DNA from: Duganella fentianensis
Lineage (GTDB): Bacteria > Pseudomonadota > Gammaproteobacteria > Burkholderiales > Burkholderiaceae_D
DNA: 64,000 nt
Direction: 5' to 3'
NCBI RefSeq assembly: GCF_009857835.1
Contig: NZ_WWCL01000004.1
Coordinates: forward strand, 186,001 to 250,000
Below the pieces are notes generated by a model, which worked only from the letters and a program-made list of their open reading frames with translations, searched no databases and was not told the origin of the DNA. The translations under genes and the position numbers were made by a program. Positions 8,790 through 16,289 of this stretch are shown here, piece after piece. Every line of letters begins with the position of its first letter. The stretch's first letter is position 1.

Positions 8790-10673
8790 TCAGGCGGAGA
8801 GAGTTTGATTGATCACCTTGCCGGCGATCCTGACGTTTTTCAGCTTCAGATCTTTAACGTTGTACAGATACAGCGGCTGGTCGGCCTTGACCGGCGTGCC
8901 CAGATCACAGTCGCTGATCTCGATATCGGACACGGGCAGAATGGCAGGCTTGCCCGGTCCGTTGTAGTCCGACGCCACCGGCCCCAGTACCACCACGGCC
9001 TGATAGCACGAGTAATTGCCAGCCTTGGTCGGTGCATTCGCGCAGGTCACGTTGGAGATGCGCACATGGCTGACGCTAGGCGGACGGATACGCACGTTAT
9101 CGTTGATCGGATCATAGCCGCAGTCGATGGTGATGATGCCGCCAGCCGAAGTGGCCACCGTCTTGGTCGGGATCAGCGAACCGGGCAGGGTCGAATAGAA
9201 CGCCGGTGTGGTACGGATGCCGTTAGGGATGTGCACATTGCGTACATGCATATTGCGCAGGTAGCCGCCGCGGCTCATATTCGTTTTGAGCCGGATCGCG
9301 ATATTCAGCGGATCGGTCTTCCAGTGCGCGTTTTCGAACACCAGATCCTGCGCATAGATATTTTCGATCCCGCCCGACATGATGCTGCCCAGTGTGAGTG
9401 CACCGTGGCCGCTCTGCATACGGCAGTTCTGGATCACGATATCCCTGGCTGGTCCGAACTGGATGTCCGGCCCTTTGCCCGAGTCGATCGCGATGCAGTC
9501 GTCGCCAGTATTGAAGTGGCAGTCTTCGATCAACACATTGGTGCACGATTCCGGATCGAAGCCGTCGCTGTTCGGCCCCATGCTGTTGGCATACACCTTC
9601 TTCACATGCATGTTGTGGCAGTTGACGGGATTGTGCTGCCAGAACGGCGTGTTGGTGGTCTGGTAGCCTTCGAACAGCACATTGGTGCAGCTGATGAACT
9701 GCACCATATGCGGGCGCAGATAGTGGCCGATGCCGAAGATGCGCTTCTCCACCGGCACGCGGGCTTCCGCCAGCGAACGCAGGTAGTAGGAATCGGTACG
9801 CCATTTGTCGTTCGGTCCCTGGATGAACAGGGCCTCTTCCTCGCTCAGATGCGGCGCTACTTCGCGCAGCGAGACAGGATTGACAGGATTGATGTGCACT
9901 TCCGTCTTGCCCTTGGTGTGCTTGACGTAGTTGCCCGTACCGGCCGCAATGTCGCCGGCCCAGTTGGGTTTCTCGCGGCCTTTCCACGACCACCAGCAAT
10001 CCGTGTCGCCATCGAAGGTGACGCCAGCCTGGCCATCGAGGATGCTGGTCCAGTCCTCGCCCGTGAGGGCGATGTTGTTCTGGCCGTGGGCATACACCAT
10101 GGACGAGTAGTTGAGCAGGTCGTTGCCTTCCCAGCGCGTGATGGAGAGCTTGCCGTGCTTGCCGCAGTCGTAGGCGCCGTAGCGCGCATAGTCGAGCGGG
10201 TTGTTGCTGAAATAGACGTGTGCACCGGCCTTCAGATGCACATGCACATTCGACAGCAGCACGATAGGGCCGGCGCAGTACCAGTTCCCGCCGGGGATGA
10301 CGACGCGGCCACCGCCCGCCTTGTGGCAGGCAGCGATGGCAGCGGCGATGGCAGGGTAGCAGTCGTGCGAGCCGGCCACTGGCGTCTGCAGCGTGTCCGA
10401 CTCGGTGAAGGAAGTCCATGCCGTGACGGCACGCACTTCGCACGGAGCGGCGCCGTAGGCCGTGATGAGGAAGTCTTCATCACGGAACTTGACGGGATGG
10501 CGTACCCGCTTGACGATCGCTGCGGCAGCCTGCCACGGATCGTCGGCCCGGGCCGCCGCCATCGCTGCTGGCCCGAAGGCGCCGGAGACTCCAGCCGCCG
10601 ACAGGGTCTGCAGGAAGCGGCGACGGCCCGGGCCTGCCACTGTTGCTGATACTTGCTGTTCCAGTTTAGACAT
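8790..10673 (-). CDS. Tat-exported GH28-type polygalacturonase-like protein (paralogue 2)
   Basis: This 627-residue beta-helix protein is the full-length paralogue of the GH28 protein at 3377-5218. The N terminus GRRRFLQTLSAAGVSGAFG fits the twin-arginine signal pattern. The catalytic segments are NSDGFDP (368), GDDCIAIDSGKG (Asp pair 391-392), SGHG (422) and RLKTN (461). The lysine that usually follows IAI in GH28 enzymes is Asp here, while paralogue 1 keeps Lys; this may reflect a different subsite. The start at 10673 has GGAG 5 bases upstream and lies 10 bases after the stop of the TonB-dependent receptor, so the two probably share a transcript. A strong terminator follows directly. Activity on homogalacturonan or rhamnogalacturonan cannot be separated by reading the sequence. 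Confidence 0.87.
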   Translation of the reverse strand: MSKLEQQVSATVAGPGRRRFLQTLSAAGVSGAFGPAAMAAARADDPWQAAAAIVKRVRHPVKFRDEDFLITAYGAAPCEVRAVTAWTSFTESDTLQTPVAGSHDCYPAIAAAIAACHKAGGGRVVIPGGNWYCAGPIVLLSNVHVHLKAGAHVYFSNNPLDYARYGAYDCGKHGKLSITRWEGNDLLNYSSMVYAHGQNNIALTGEDWTSILDGQAGVTFDGDTDCWWSWKGREKPNWAGDIAAGTGNYVKHTKGKTEVHINPVNPVSLREVAPHLSEEEALFIQGPNDKWRTDSYYLRSLAEARVPVEKRIFGIGHYLRPHMVQFISCTNVLFEGYQTTNTPFWQHNPVNCHNMHVKKVYANSMGPNSDGFDPESCTNVLIEDCHFNTGDDCIAIDSGKGPDIQFGPARDIVIQNCRMQSGHGALTLGSIMSGGIENIYAQDLVFENAHWKTDPLNIAIRLKTNMSRGGYLRNMHVRNVHIPNGIRTTPAFYSTLPGSLIPTKTVATSAGGIITIDCGYDPINDNVRIRPPSVSHVRISNVTCANAPTKAGNYSCYQAVVVLGPVASDYNGPGKPAILPVSDIEISDCDLGTPVKADQPLYLYNVKDLKLKNVRIAGKVINQTLSA

Positions 10674-10683
10674 CAAGACTCCG

Positions 10684-13398
10684 TTAGAACGAGTAGGTGG
10701 CACGTACGTTGTAGGCGCGGCCGATAGGGCTGGCGGCGCTGCTCAGATAACCGAAGCTATACAGGCTGCTGTTGGTGACTGGCGGATTCACGTTGAACAG
10801 ATTGGTAATACCGGCCGTGACCGAAATGTTCTTGAAGCCGTTGTAGGTGGTGGTCATATTCCACACCTTGTAGGAATTGATGTTGCGCCAGTACTGCTGC
10901 GCCACCAGATTCTGGTCGGTGTACTTGGAGTTGTAGTTCTGGGTCAGCTGGCTGCTCCAGTTTCCGGCGGCCCAGTTCAGCTTCAGCGTATGCTTCCAGC
11001 GGAAGGTGATGATAGGGAAGCTGGACGTGGTGCCATTGCTGGCCAGACCGAACTGACCGATGTTGGAAACGTAAGGACTGCCTTTATCCAGCTGGTTGTC
11101 GAACTGGGTCAGGTAGGTACCGTCCAGCGACACCTTGAAAGTACCGTAGGAAGTCTTCGGGAACATATAGGCGGCCGATACGTCGATACCGGCAGCTTTC
11201 TGACCACCCAGATTCATGGTGGTGTTCTTGATGTAGTTGATGGTGCCGTCGGCATTGCGCACGAAGTAGGAGGCGTATTTAGCCGGATCGAGGAAGTAGA
11301 CCTGTTCTGGCAGATTGGCCAGCATGTCGGTCATCTTGATGTTCCAGTAGTCCAGCGAGATCGACGAGCTCGAAGTCGGTTCGAACACAGTACCCAGCGT
11401 GAAGCCTTTGGATTTTTCCGGCACCAGTTCCGAGTTGGAGCCGGTCTGTTTAGGCAGGGTGGTGTTGCAGACGGTGGAAGCCACATAGCCCGGCAGTGCT
11501 TTACCGGTGCCGGCTACACCCGGCGTACCGCCAGGGCAGAGTACCGGATCGTCCCATTTGGCGGCGGTCAGGCCGGTGGCGCCGGGCAGACGGTAGCCGT
11601 AGCGGTCGAACAGGGTCGGTGCGCGGAAGCCGGTGTTGGCCGAGCCGCGGAACATCAGCTGTTTCGAGGGCTCGTAGCGGAAGCTGATTTTCGGATTGAT
11701 GGTGTTACCGAAGTCGCTGAAATGGTCGTCACGTACGGCGGCATTCAGTTCCAGCGTTTTGGTCAGCGGCATATTCAGTTCGGCGAACAGCGCCGCGACG
11801 TTGCGCTGGCCTTCGCCGTGCGAAGGCGAGCTGTTGGCGTACGTGACTTCGCCCGACAACGGCAGCTTGGTATCTTCCGTGGTGTCGCGGTGCAGGTCGG
11901 CACCCAGTGCCAGTGCCATGGCGCCGCCTTCCAGATCCATCAGCGTGCGGCTGGCGGTCAGGTCGATGCCGGTGAAGGTGGATTTGGAAGTACGGTTCTT
12001 CTGGCCATCGACCTTGATCGATTCCAGATAGGCTTTGCCGTCGGCATCCTGCAGGCCGAAGGGATTGAGCTGGCCACCTTTCAGACCATCGAGCAGACCC
12101 TGGCCTTTGACGTAGCCCGAGTAGTAGTAGTTGTCGCGGTTGGAGATACCGACCACCAGACCGGCCTTGTAATCCCATGCGCCGAGCTTGCCTTCATCGC
12201 TGATGGCAAAGCGCTGATTCAGCTGCACGTCCTTGGTGGTGGCCAGACCCAGATCGGCTACGGCCCACGTCACCGTCAGCGGTGCGTTGTTCAGGCCCGC
12301 GACGGCTGGCACGCCGCCCGCTTTGCCCGGATACCATTTGCTGGTCGAAGGCAGCGTTGCGGCCACACCGTTCACGGCCAGCGCATTGGTCGGGTTCTTG
12401 GTGCCGAGGATGAATTCTTCGCCGCGCGAGTAGTCGACGGTGATGACGTGGTCTTCGCTCAGCTTCTTGGCGGCGCGTGCATAGAAGGTCACCTGCTGGT
12501 TGGCATACAGGGCCGTGCCGTACTCGTTGGCGTTGAGGATACAGGTGCCCTTCTGGCCACTGATCGAATAAGGTGCCAGACAGCCAGTGGTACCGTAAGG
12601 GTTCTGCGCGGTCTTGTTGCTAGCCGTGGTGAAGTTGGCTGGCGTGGCATTGCCGCCCGTGCCCAGCGTAGGCGCGCGGCCTATGCTGGTCAGCAGTTCG
12701 TTCGAACTCAGGTCGGCGCGATCGGACGAGGCCAGACGGGTGCGCTGGTGCGCATCGATAGTGCCGTAGAAGCTCCAGCCATCGCGTTCCAGATTGCCTT
12801 TACCCCAGGTGATGCTGGCGCGCTGCTCGTCGCCGCCGCCATTGCGTTCTGGCTGTACTGCCTGACCCGTCAGCGACAGACCTTCGACCGAAGTCTTGGT
12901 GATGAAGTTGACCACGCCGCCGATGGCGTCCGAGCCGTAGATGGAGGAAGCACCGTCACGCAGTATCTCCACGCGGGCGATGGCGCTCATCGGGATGACG
13001 TCCAGATTGGCGTAGCCGTCAGCGATGGCTTCATTGGCCAGACGGCGGCCGTTCAGCAGCACCAGCGTGCGGTTCACGCCCAGACCACGCAGATTGATGT
13101 TGGTGCCGGAGCCGGCGTTCGATGGTGCCAGCGAGGCCGATTGCGGCAGTGCCATCATCACATCGGCCAGCGTGGTCATGCCCTGCTTGATGAAGTCTTC
13201 AGCCTTGACGGTGCTGACTGGCAGCGAAGCTTCCGTGGCCAGGCGCTTGATGCTGGAACCGGTTACTTCCACGCGGGTGATGGCGGCTTCGCCGCTCTGT
13301 TGTGCGGCGGCCTGGTTGGCCAGAGTCAGTACGGCCACCGTGATGGCTGACAGCAGCAGGCGAGGTTGTGCAGAGCATGGCTGTGCGGTCTGTTTCAT
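10684..13398 (-). CDS. TonB-dependent outer-membrane receptor, likely for pectin oligosaccharides
   Basis: This 904-residue protein has a signal peptide (about residues 1-33, ending QAAAQ) followed by a plug domain with VEVTGSSIKR, LRGLGVNRTLVLLNGRR and VEILRDGASSIYGSDAIGGVVN. A long beta-barrel ends in YNVRATYSF, the C-terminal phenylalanine signature for outer-membrane assembly. It is of the large TonB-receptor type often linked to carbohydrate uptake. AGGAG lies 7 bases before the ATG. As the first gene of the pectinase run, directly after the GntR regulator, it most likely imports oligogalacturonides into the periplasm with energy from TonB-ExbBD. The substrate is inferred from context only; siderophore uptake is unlikely given the neighbours. 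Confidence 0.88.
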   Translation of the reverse strand: MKQTAQPCSAQPRLLLSAITVAVLTLANQAAAQQSGEAAITRVEVTGSSIKRLATEASLPVSTVKAEDFIKQGMTTLADVMMALPQSASLAPSNAGSGTNINLRGLGVNRTLVLLNGRRLANEAIADGYANLDVIPMSAIARVEILRDGASSIYGSDAIGGVVNFITKTSVEGLSLTGQAVQPERNGGGDEQRASITWGKGNLERDGWSFYGTIDAHQRTRLASSDRADLSSNELLTSIGRAPTLGTGGNATPANFTTASNKTAQNPYGTTGCLAPYSISGQKGTCILNANEYGTALYANQQVTFYARAAKKLSEDHVITVDYSRGEEFILGTKNPTNALAVNGVAATLPSTSKWYPGKAGGVPAVAGLNNAPLTVTWAVADLGLATTKDVQLNQRFAISDEGKLGAWDYKAGLVVGISNRDNYYYSGYVKGQGLLDGLKGGQLNPFGLQDADGKAYLESIKVDGQKNRTSKSTFTGIDLTASRTLMDLEGGAMALALGADLHRDTTEDTKLPLSGEVTYANSSPSHGEGQRNVAALFAELNMPLTKTLELNAAVRDDHFSDFGNTINPKISFRYEPSKQLMFRGSANTGFRAPTLFDRYGYRLPGATGLTAAKWDDPVLCPGGTPGVAGTGKALPGYVASTVCNTTLPKQTGSNSELVPEKSKGFTLGTVFEPTSSSSISLDYWNIKMTDMLANLPEQVYFLDPAKYASYFVRNADGTINYIKNTTMNLGGQKAAGIDVSAAYMFPKTSYGTFKVSLDGTYLTQFDNQLDKGSPYVSNIGQFGLASNGTTSSFPIITFRWKHTLKLNWAAGNWSSQLTQNYNSKYTDQNLVAQQYWRNINSYKVWNMTTTYNGFKNISVTAGITNLFNVNPPVTNSSLYSFGYLSSAASPIGRAYNVRATYSF

Positions 13399-13646
13399 GC
13401 GAGTCTCCTAGATTTTTTTGAATAAAGTTATACGCGCGCTGAAAAGCGCTAGCGTGTGTGGAGCACCTCGCGTACTCCGTGCCGTTGAGACGAGGGTCGC
13501 TGCGTGGAACGCGCGCCGAGGTCGCAAGCCGGTCGATAACTTGATTGCTTTTTTATGCGCGGGCCAGCATCTAGGCTGGCCCTGCGGTATTTCCTGCTAC
13601 TGCTTATTTGCTACTTATCTACTACTGCTGCTTGATCGCCCGGCTT
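13399..13646. other. Intergenic region between the regulator and the TonB receptor gene
   Basis: These 248 bases lie between two minus-strand genes and should hold the promoter of the pectinase run. GGGCCAGC (13561-13568) and GCTGGCCC (13575-13582) form a perfect 8-bp hairpin, but an A run rather than a T run follows it on the minus strand. TATAAC on the minus strand near 13428-13433 could be a -10 box, without a convincing -35. No gene was seen. Confidence 0.4.
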
Positions 13647-14351
13647 TTAGCCGCGCGAGAAGGTACGGGTCACACGCTCGAGGTGGGAGCGCATGGCTTT
13701 ACGTGCTGCGGCCGGATCATGGGCGGCAATAGCCTCCAGTATCCGGCGGTGATCTTTCAGGGTTTCCTGACGCAGTTCTTCGGTCTGGAAATGTTCTTTC
13801 AGCTTGTGCCACAGGCGGCCGCGCTGGTCCCACAGATAGTTGAGCGAACCTACCAGCGCGCTATTGCCGGTGGCGCGGGCGATCGACAGGTGGAAGTTGC
13901 GGTCGGCCTGCTCGTTGCTGGCGTAGTTGTCGTGGTTTTTTTCCATCTCTTCGACGGCGTGCAGGATGGCATCGATGGCACTATCGGTGGCTACGCGTGC
14001 AGCGATCGCGGCGATTTCCGATTCGATCAGACGGCGTGCCGACAGCACCTCGAACGGGCCGGGGCCGGCTTCGGCCAGATCGGCCGCACTCGGTTGCGCC
14101 GCCTCGCAGACGTACACACCGGAACCGCCGCGCACTTCGATTACGCCGCTCAGTTCCAGTGCAATCAGTGCTTCGCGCAGCGAAGCGCGGCTGACATTGA
14201 GTTTGGTGGACAGGTCGCGTTCCGATGGCAGGCGTTCGCCACCGGCGATGTGTTCGTCGCGGATCAGATCCTGGATGCGGTTGGCGACCACGCGGTACAA
14301 ACGCGGTTCGTGGGCGGAGCTATCGGCAACGGAAGACGGTTTTTTCTGCAT
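13647..14351 (-). CDS. GntR family (FadR subfamily, FCD domain) transcriptional regulator
   Basis: This 234-residue protein has an N-terminal winged helix-turn-helix (about residues 15-85) with the GntR signature RLPSERDLSTKLNVSRASLREAL. The C-terminal FCD ligand domain (about 100-225) keeps the usual metal ligands in NFHLSIARATGN, DHRRILEAI and RSHLERV. FadR-type regulators with FCD domains commonly control sugar-acid genes (ExuR, UxuR, LldR types). It is divergent from garD with 311 bases between, and upstream of the TonB receptor and pectinases, so it is the obvious local regulator. TGGT-NNN-ACCA type palindromes in the shared intergenic region support this. The effector is unknown; galacturonate, galactarate or a keto-deoxy intermediate are reasonable candidates. 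Confidence 0.88.
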   Translation of the reverse strand: MQKKPSSVADSSAHEPRLYRVVANRIQDLIRDEHIAGGERLPSERDLSTKLNVSRASLREALIALELSGVIEVRGGSGVYVCEAAQPSAADLAEAGPGPFEVLSARRLIESEIAAIAARVATDSAIDAILHAVEEMEKNHDNYASNEQADRNFHLSIARATGNSALVGSLNYLWDQRGRLWHKLKEHFQTEELRQETLKDHRRILEAIAAHDPAAARKAMRSHLERVTRTFSRG

Positions 14352-14409
14352 GGTCTCGTTATTCTCTTGGTAAGCATCTCAGTGCTTTGTGGTTAGGACA
14401 ATTCTAAGG

Positions 14410-14420
14410 TGGTCAGACCA
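14410..14420. promoter_or_regulatory. FadR/GntR-type operator TGGTCAGACCA
   Basis: TGGTCAGACCA is a perfect match to the TGGT-NNN-ACCA palindrome recognised by many FadR-subfamily regulators. It lies 59 bases upstream of the regulator start, suggesting autoregulation. Confidence 0.65.
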
Positions 14421-14536
14421 AAGAAGCAATGTGGACTAGCCAAAATAATTTTTAGCTGTCATACTCGAATCGTGTTGTAGCGCTGGATTATCGTGGTTTT
14501 CAGAAGTAAATCTTTGAAAAATAAGCGATTTTACAC

Positions 14537-14554
14537 TGTGGCTCAGAGACCACA
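14537..14554. promoter_or_regulatory. TGTGG-N8-CCACA inverted repeat in the garD/regulator intergenic region
   Basis: TGTGG (14537-14541) and CCACA (14550-14554) form an inverted repeat between the two operator-like sites. The spacing differs from the other sites, so its role is uncertain. Confidence 0.35.
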
Positions 14555-14578
14555 AAGCGCTAGCGGGGCGGTCCGGCC

Positions 14579-14597
14579 AAAGTGGCCTGACCACTTT
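14579..14597. promoter_or_regulatory. Inverted repeat AAAGTGG-CCTGA-CCACTTT upstream of garD
   Basis: AAAGTGG (14579-14585) is the exact reverse complement of CCACTTT (14591-14597). The centre contains the TGG/CCA half-sites of a GntR operator. It ends 65 bases before the garD start and is a candidate operator for garD. Confidence 0.55.
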
Positions 14598-14662
14598 TCG
14601 CAACACCTGAGACAGAAAAAAACAACGATATTCGAGACGCCGAACACAGCAAAGGACGCCAG

Positions 14663-16225
14663 ATGAGCACACCCGCCAGCGCCGCTACACCGCGCTACAT
14701 CCTCATGCATGAAAACGATAACGTTGCGATCGTCGTCAACGATGGTGGTCTGCCTGCCGGTGCCGTGTTCGAGAGCGGCCTGACGCTGCGCGAAGCTATC
14801 CCGCAAGGACATAAGGTGGCGCTGCGCGCGCTGGCCAAGGGCGAGCCGGTGCGGCGCTACAACGTGATCATCGGGTATGCGGCCTGCGATCTGCCGGCCG
14901 GTAGCTGGGTGGCGGAAGCGCAGGTGGAAATGCCGGATGCGCGCGAACTGGTCAACCTGCCCATATCGACCAATCTGGCGCCGGCTGCGGCACCGCTGGA
15001 AGGCTATACCTTCGAGGGCTATCGCAATCCCGATGGCAGCGTAGGTACGCGCAACATTCTGGCGATTACCACCACGGTGCAGTGCGTGTCCGGCGTGGTG
15101 GACTTTGCCGTGCAGCGCATCAAGAACGAACTGCTGCCCAGGTATCCCAACGTGGATGATGTGGTGGGACTCGAGCATACCTATGGCTGCGGCGTGGCGA
15201 TCGATGCGCCCGGCGCCATGGTGCCTATCCAGACGCTGCGCAATATCACCCTCAATCCCAACTTCGGTGGTCAGGCCATGGTGGTCAGCCTCGGTTGCGA
15301 GAAGCTGCAGCCGGCGCGCCTGTTCCCTAAAGGCGCCATCCCTATCCAGAACGGCGGCGGTGCCGATCCCGCGCTGGTGTGTCTGCAGGATGCCCAGCAT
15401 GTGGGCTTCATGTCGATGATAGCATCCATCATGCGGCAGGCCGAAACCAATCTGGCCGTGCTCAATGCGCGCCGGCGCGAGACTGTGCCAGCCTCCGAAC
15501 TGGTGGTGGGCGTGCAGTGCGGTGGCAGCGACGCCTTCTCCGGCGTAACGGCCAACCCTGCCGTGGGCTTCGCCACCGATCTGCTGGTGCGCGCCGGTGC
15601 CAGCGTGATGTTTTCGGAAGTGACGGAAGTGCGCGATGGCATAGACCAGCTGACGGCGCGCGCCGCGACGCCGGAAGTGGCGCAGGCCATGATCCGCGAA
15701 ATGGAATGGTATGACCAGTATCTGAAGCGGGGCGGAGTAGACCGCAGCGCCAACACTACGCCGGGCAACAAGAAGGGCGGCCTGTCCAACATCGTGGAAA
15801 AAGCCATGGGCTCTATCGTCAAGTCGGGCAGCAGCCCGATTTCGGGCGTGCTGTCGCCGGGCGAAAAGCTGCGCCAGAAAGGCCTGATCTACGCCGCCAC
15901 ACCGGCCAGTGATTTCATTTGCGGTACGCTGCAGCTGGCGGCCGGCATGAATCTGCACGTGTTCACCACGGGCCGCGGCACGCCTTACGGTCTGGCCGAA
16001 GTGCCGGTGATTAAAGTGGCCACGCGTAACGAGCTGGCCGCACGCTGGCATGATCTGATGGACATTAACGCGGGCCGTATCGCCAGCGGTGAAGCCAGCA
16101 TTGCCGACGTGGGCTGGGAACTGTTCCACCTGCTGCTCGAGGTGGCCAGCGGCCGCCAGACCTGGGCCGAGAAGTGGAAACTGCATAACTCCCTGGTACT
16201 GTTTAATCCGGCCCCCGTGACTTGA
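14663..16225 (+). CDS. garD: Galactarate dehydratase
   Basis: This 520-residue enzyme of the UxaA/GarD family dehydrates galactarate to 5-dehydro-4-deoxy-glucarate in the cytoplasm. The protein follows Escherichia coli GarD closely in layout, with an N-terminal SAF-like domain (VHDTDNVA-type start, here [15 protein letters not shown]). Family landmarks include [78 protein letters not shown] and the C terminus FNPAPVT. The length (E. coli 523) and the end match GarD rather than altronate dehydratase UxaA. AGGA lies 8 bases before the ATG. It is divergent from the GntR regulator, with operator-like palindromes between them, and ends at a strong terminator. It places galacturonate use in the oxidative rather than the isomerase (UxaCBA) route. 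Confidence 0.94.
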   Translation: MSTPASAATPRYILMHENDNVAIVVNDGGLPAGAVFESGLTLREAIPQGHKVALRALAKGEPVRRYNVIIGYAACDLPAGSWVAEAQVEMPDARELVNLPISTNLAPAAAPLEGYTFEGYRNPDGSVGTRNILAITTTVQCVSGVVDFAVQRIKNELLPRYPNVDDVVGLEHTYGCGVAIDAPGAMVPIQTLRNITLNPNFGGQAMVVSLGCEKLQPARLFPKGAIPIQNGGGADPALVCLQDAQHVGFMSMIASIMRQAETNLAVLNARRRETVPASELVVGVQCGGSDAFSGVTANPAVGFATDLLVRAGASVMFSEVTEVRDGIDQLTARAATPEVAQAMIREMEWYDQYLKRGGVDRSANTTPGNKKGGLSNIVEKAMGSIVKSGSSPISGVLSPGEKLRQKGLIYAATPASDFICGTLQLAAGMNLHVFTTGRGTPYGLAEVPVIKVATRNELAARWHDLMDINAGRIASGEASIADVGWELFHLLLEVASGRQTWAEKWKLHNSLVLFNPAPVT

Positions 16226-16249
16226 CTCCCCTTGCACAGGCTAGACTGG

Positions 16250-16285
16250 AACGCCGCTGCGCCTGAGCACAGCGGCGTTTTTTTT
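16250..16285 (+). terminator. Intrinsic terminator after garD
   Basis: AACGCCGCTG (16250-16259) pairs perfectly with CAGCGGCGTT (16270-16279), followed by a run of T. It separates garD from the convergent ABC permease gene. Confidence 0.9.
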
Positions 16286-16289
16286 GCAC

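Noticed and set aside
10462-13350. A 962-residue open frame on the plus strand across the TonB receptor gene
   Set aside because: It is antisense to a protein with clear plug and barrel features and comes from the codon bias of GC-rich DNA; no family features or start signals.
13561-13582. GGGCCAGC/GCTGGCCC hairpin as terminator of the GntR regulator gene
   Set aside because: On the minus strand an A run, not a T run, follows; kept only as a note in the intergenic entry.
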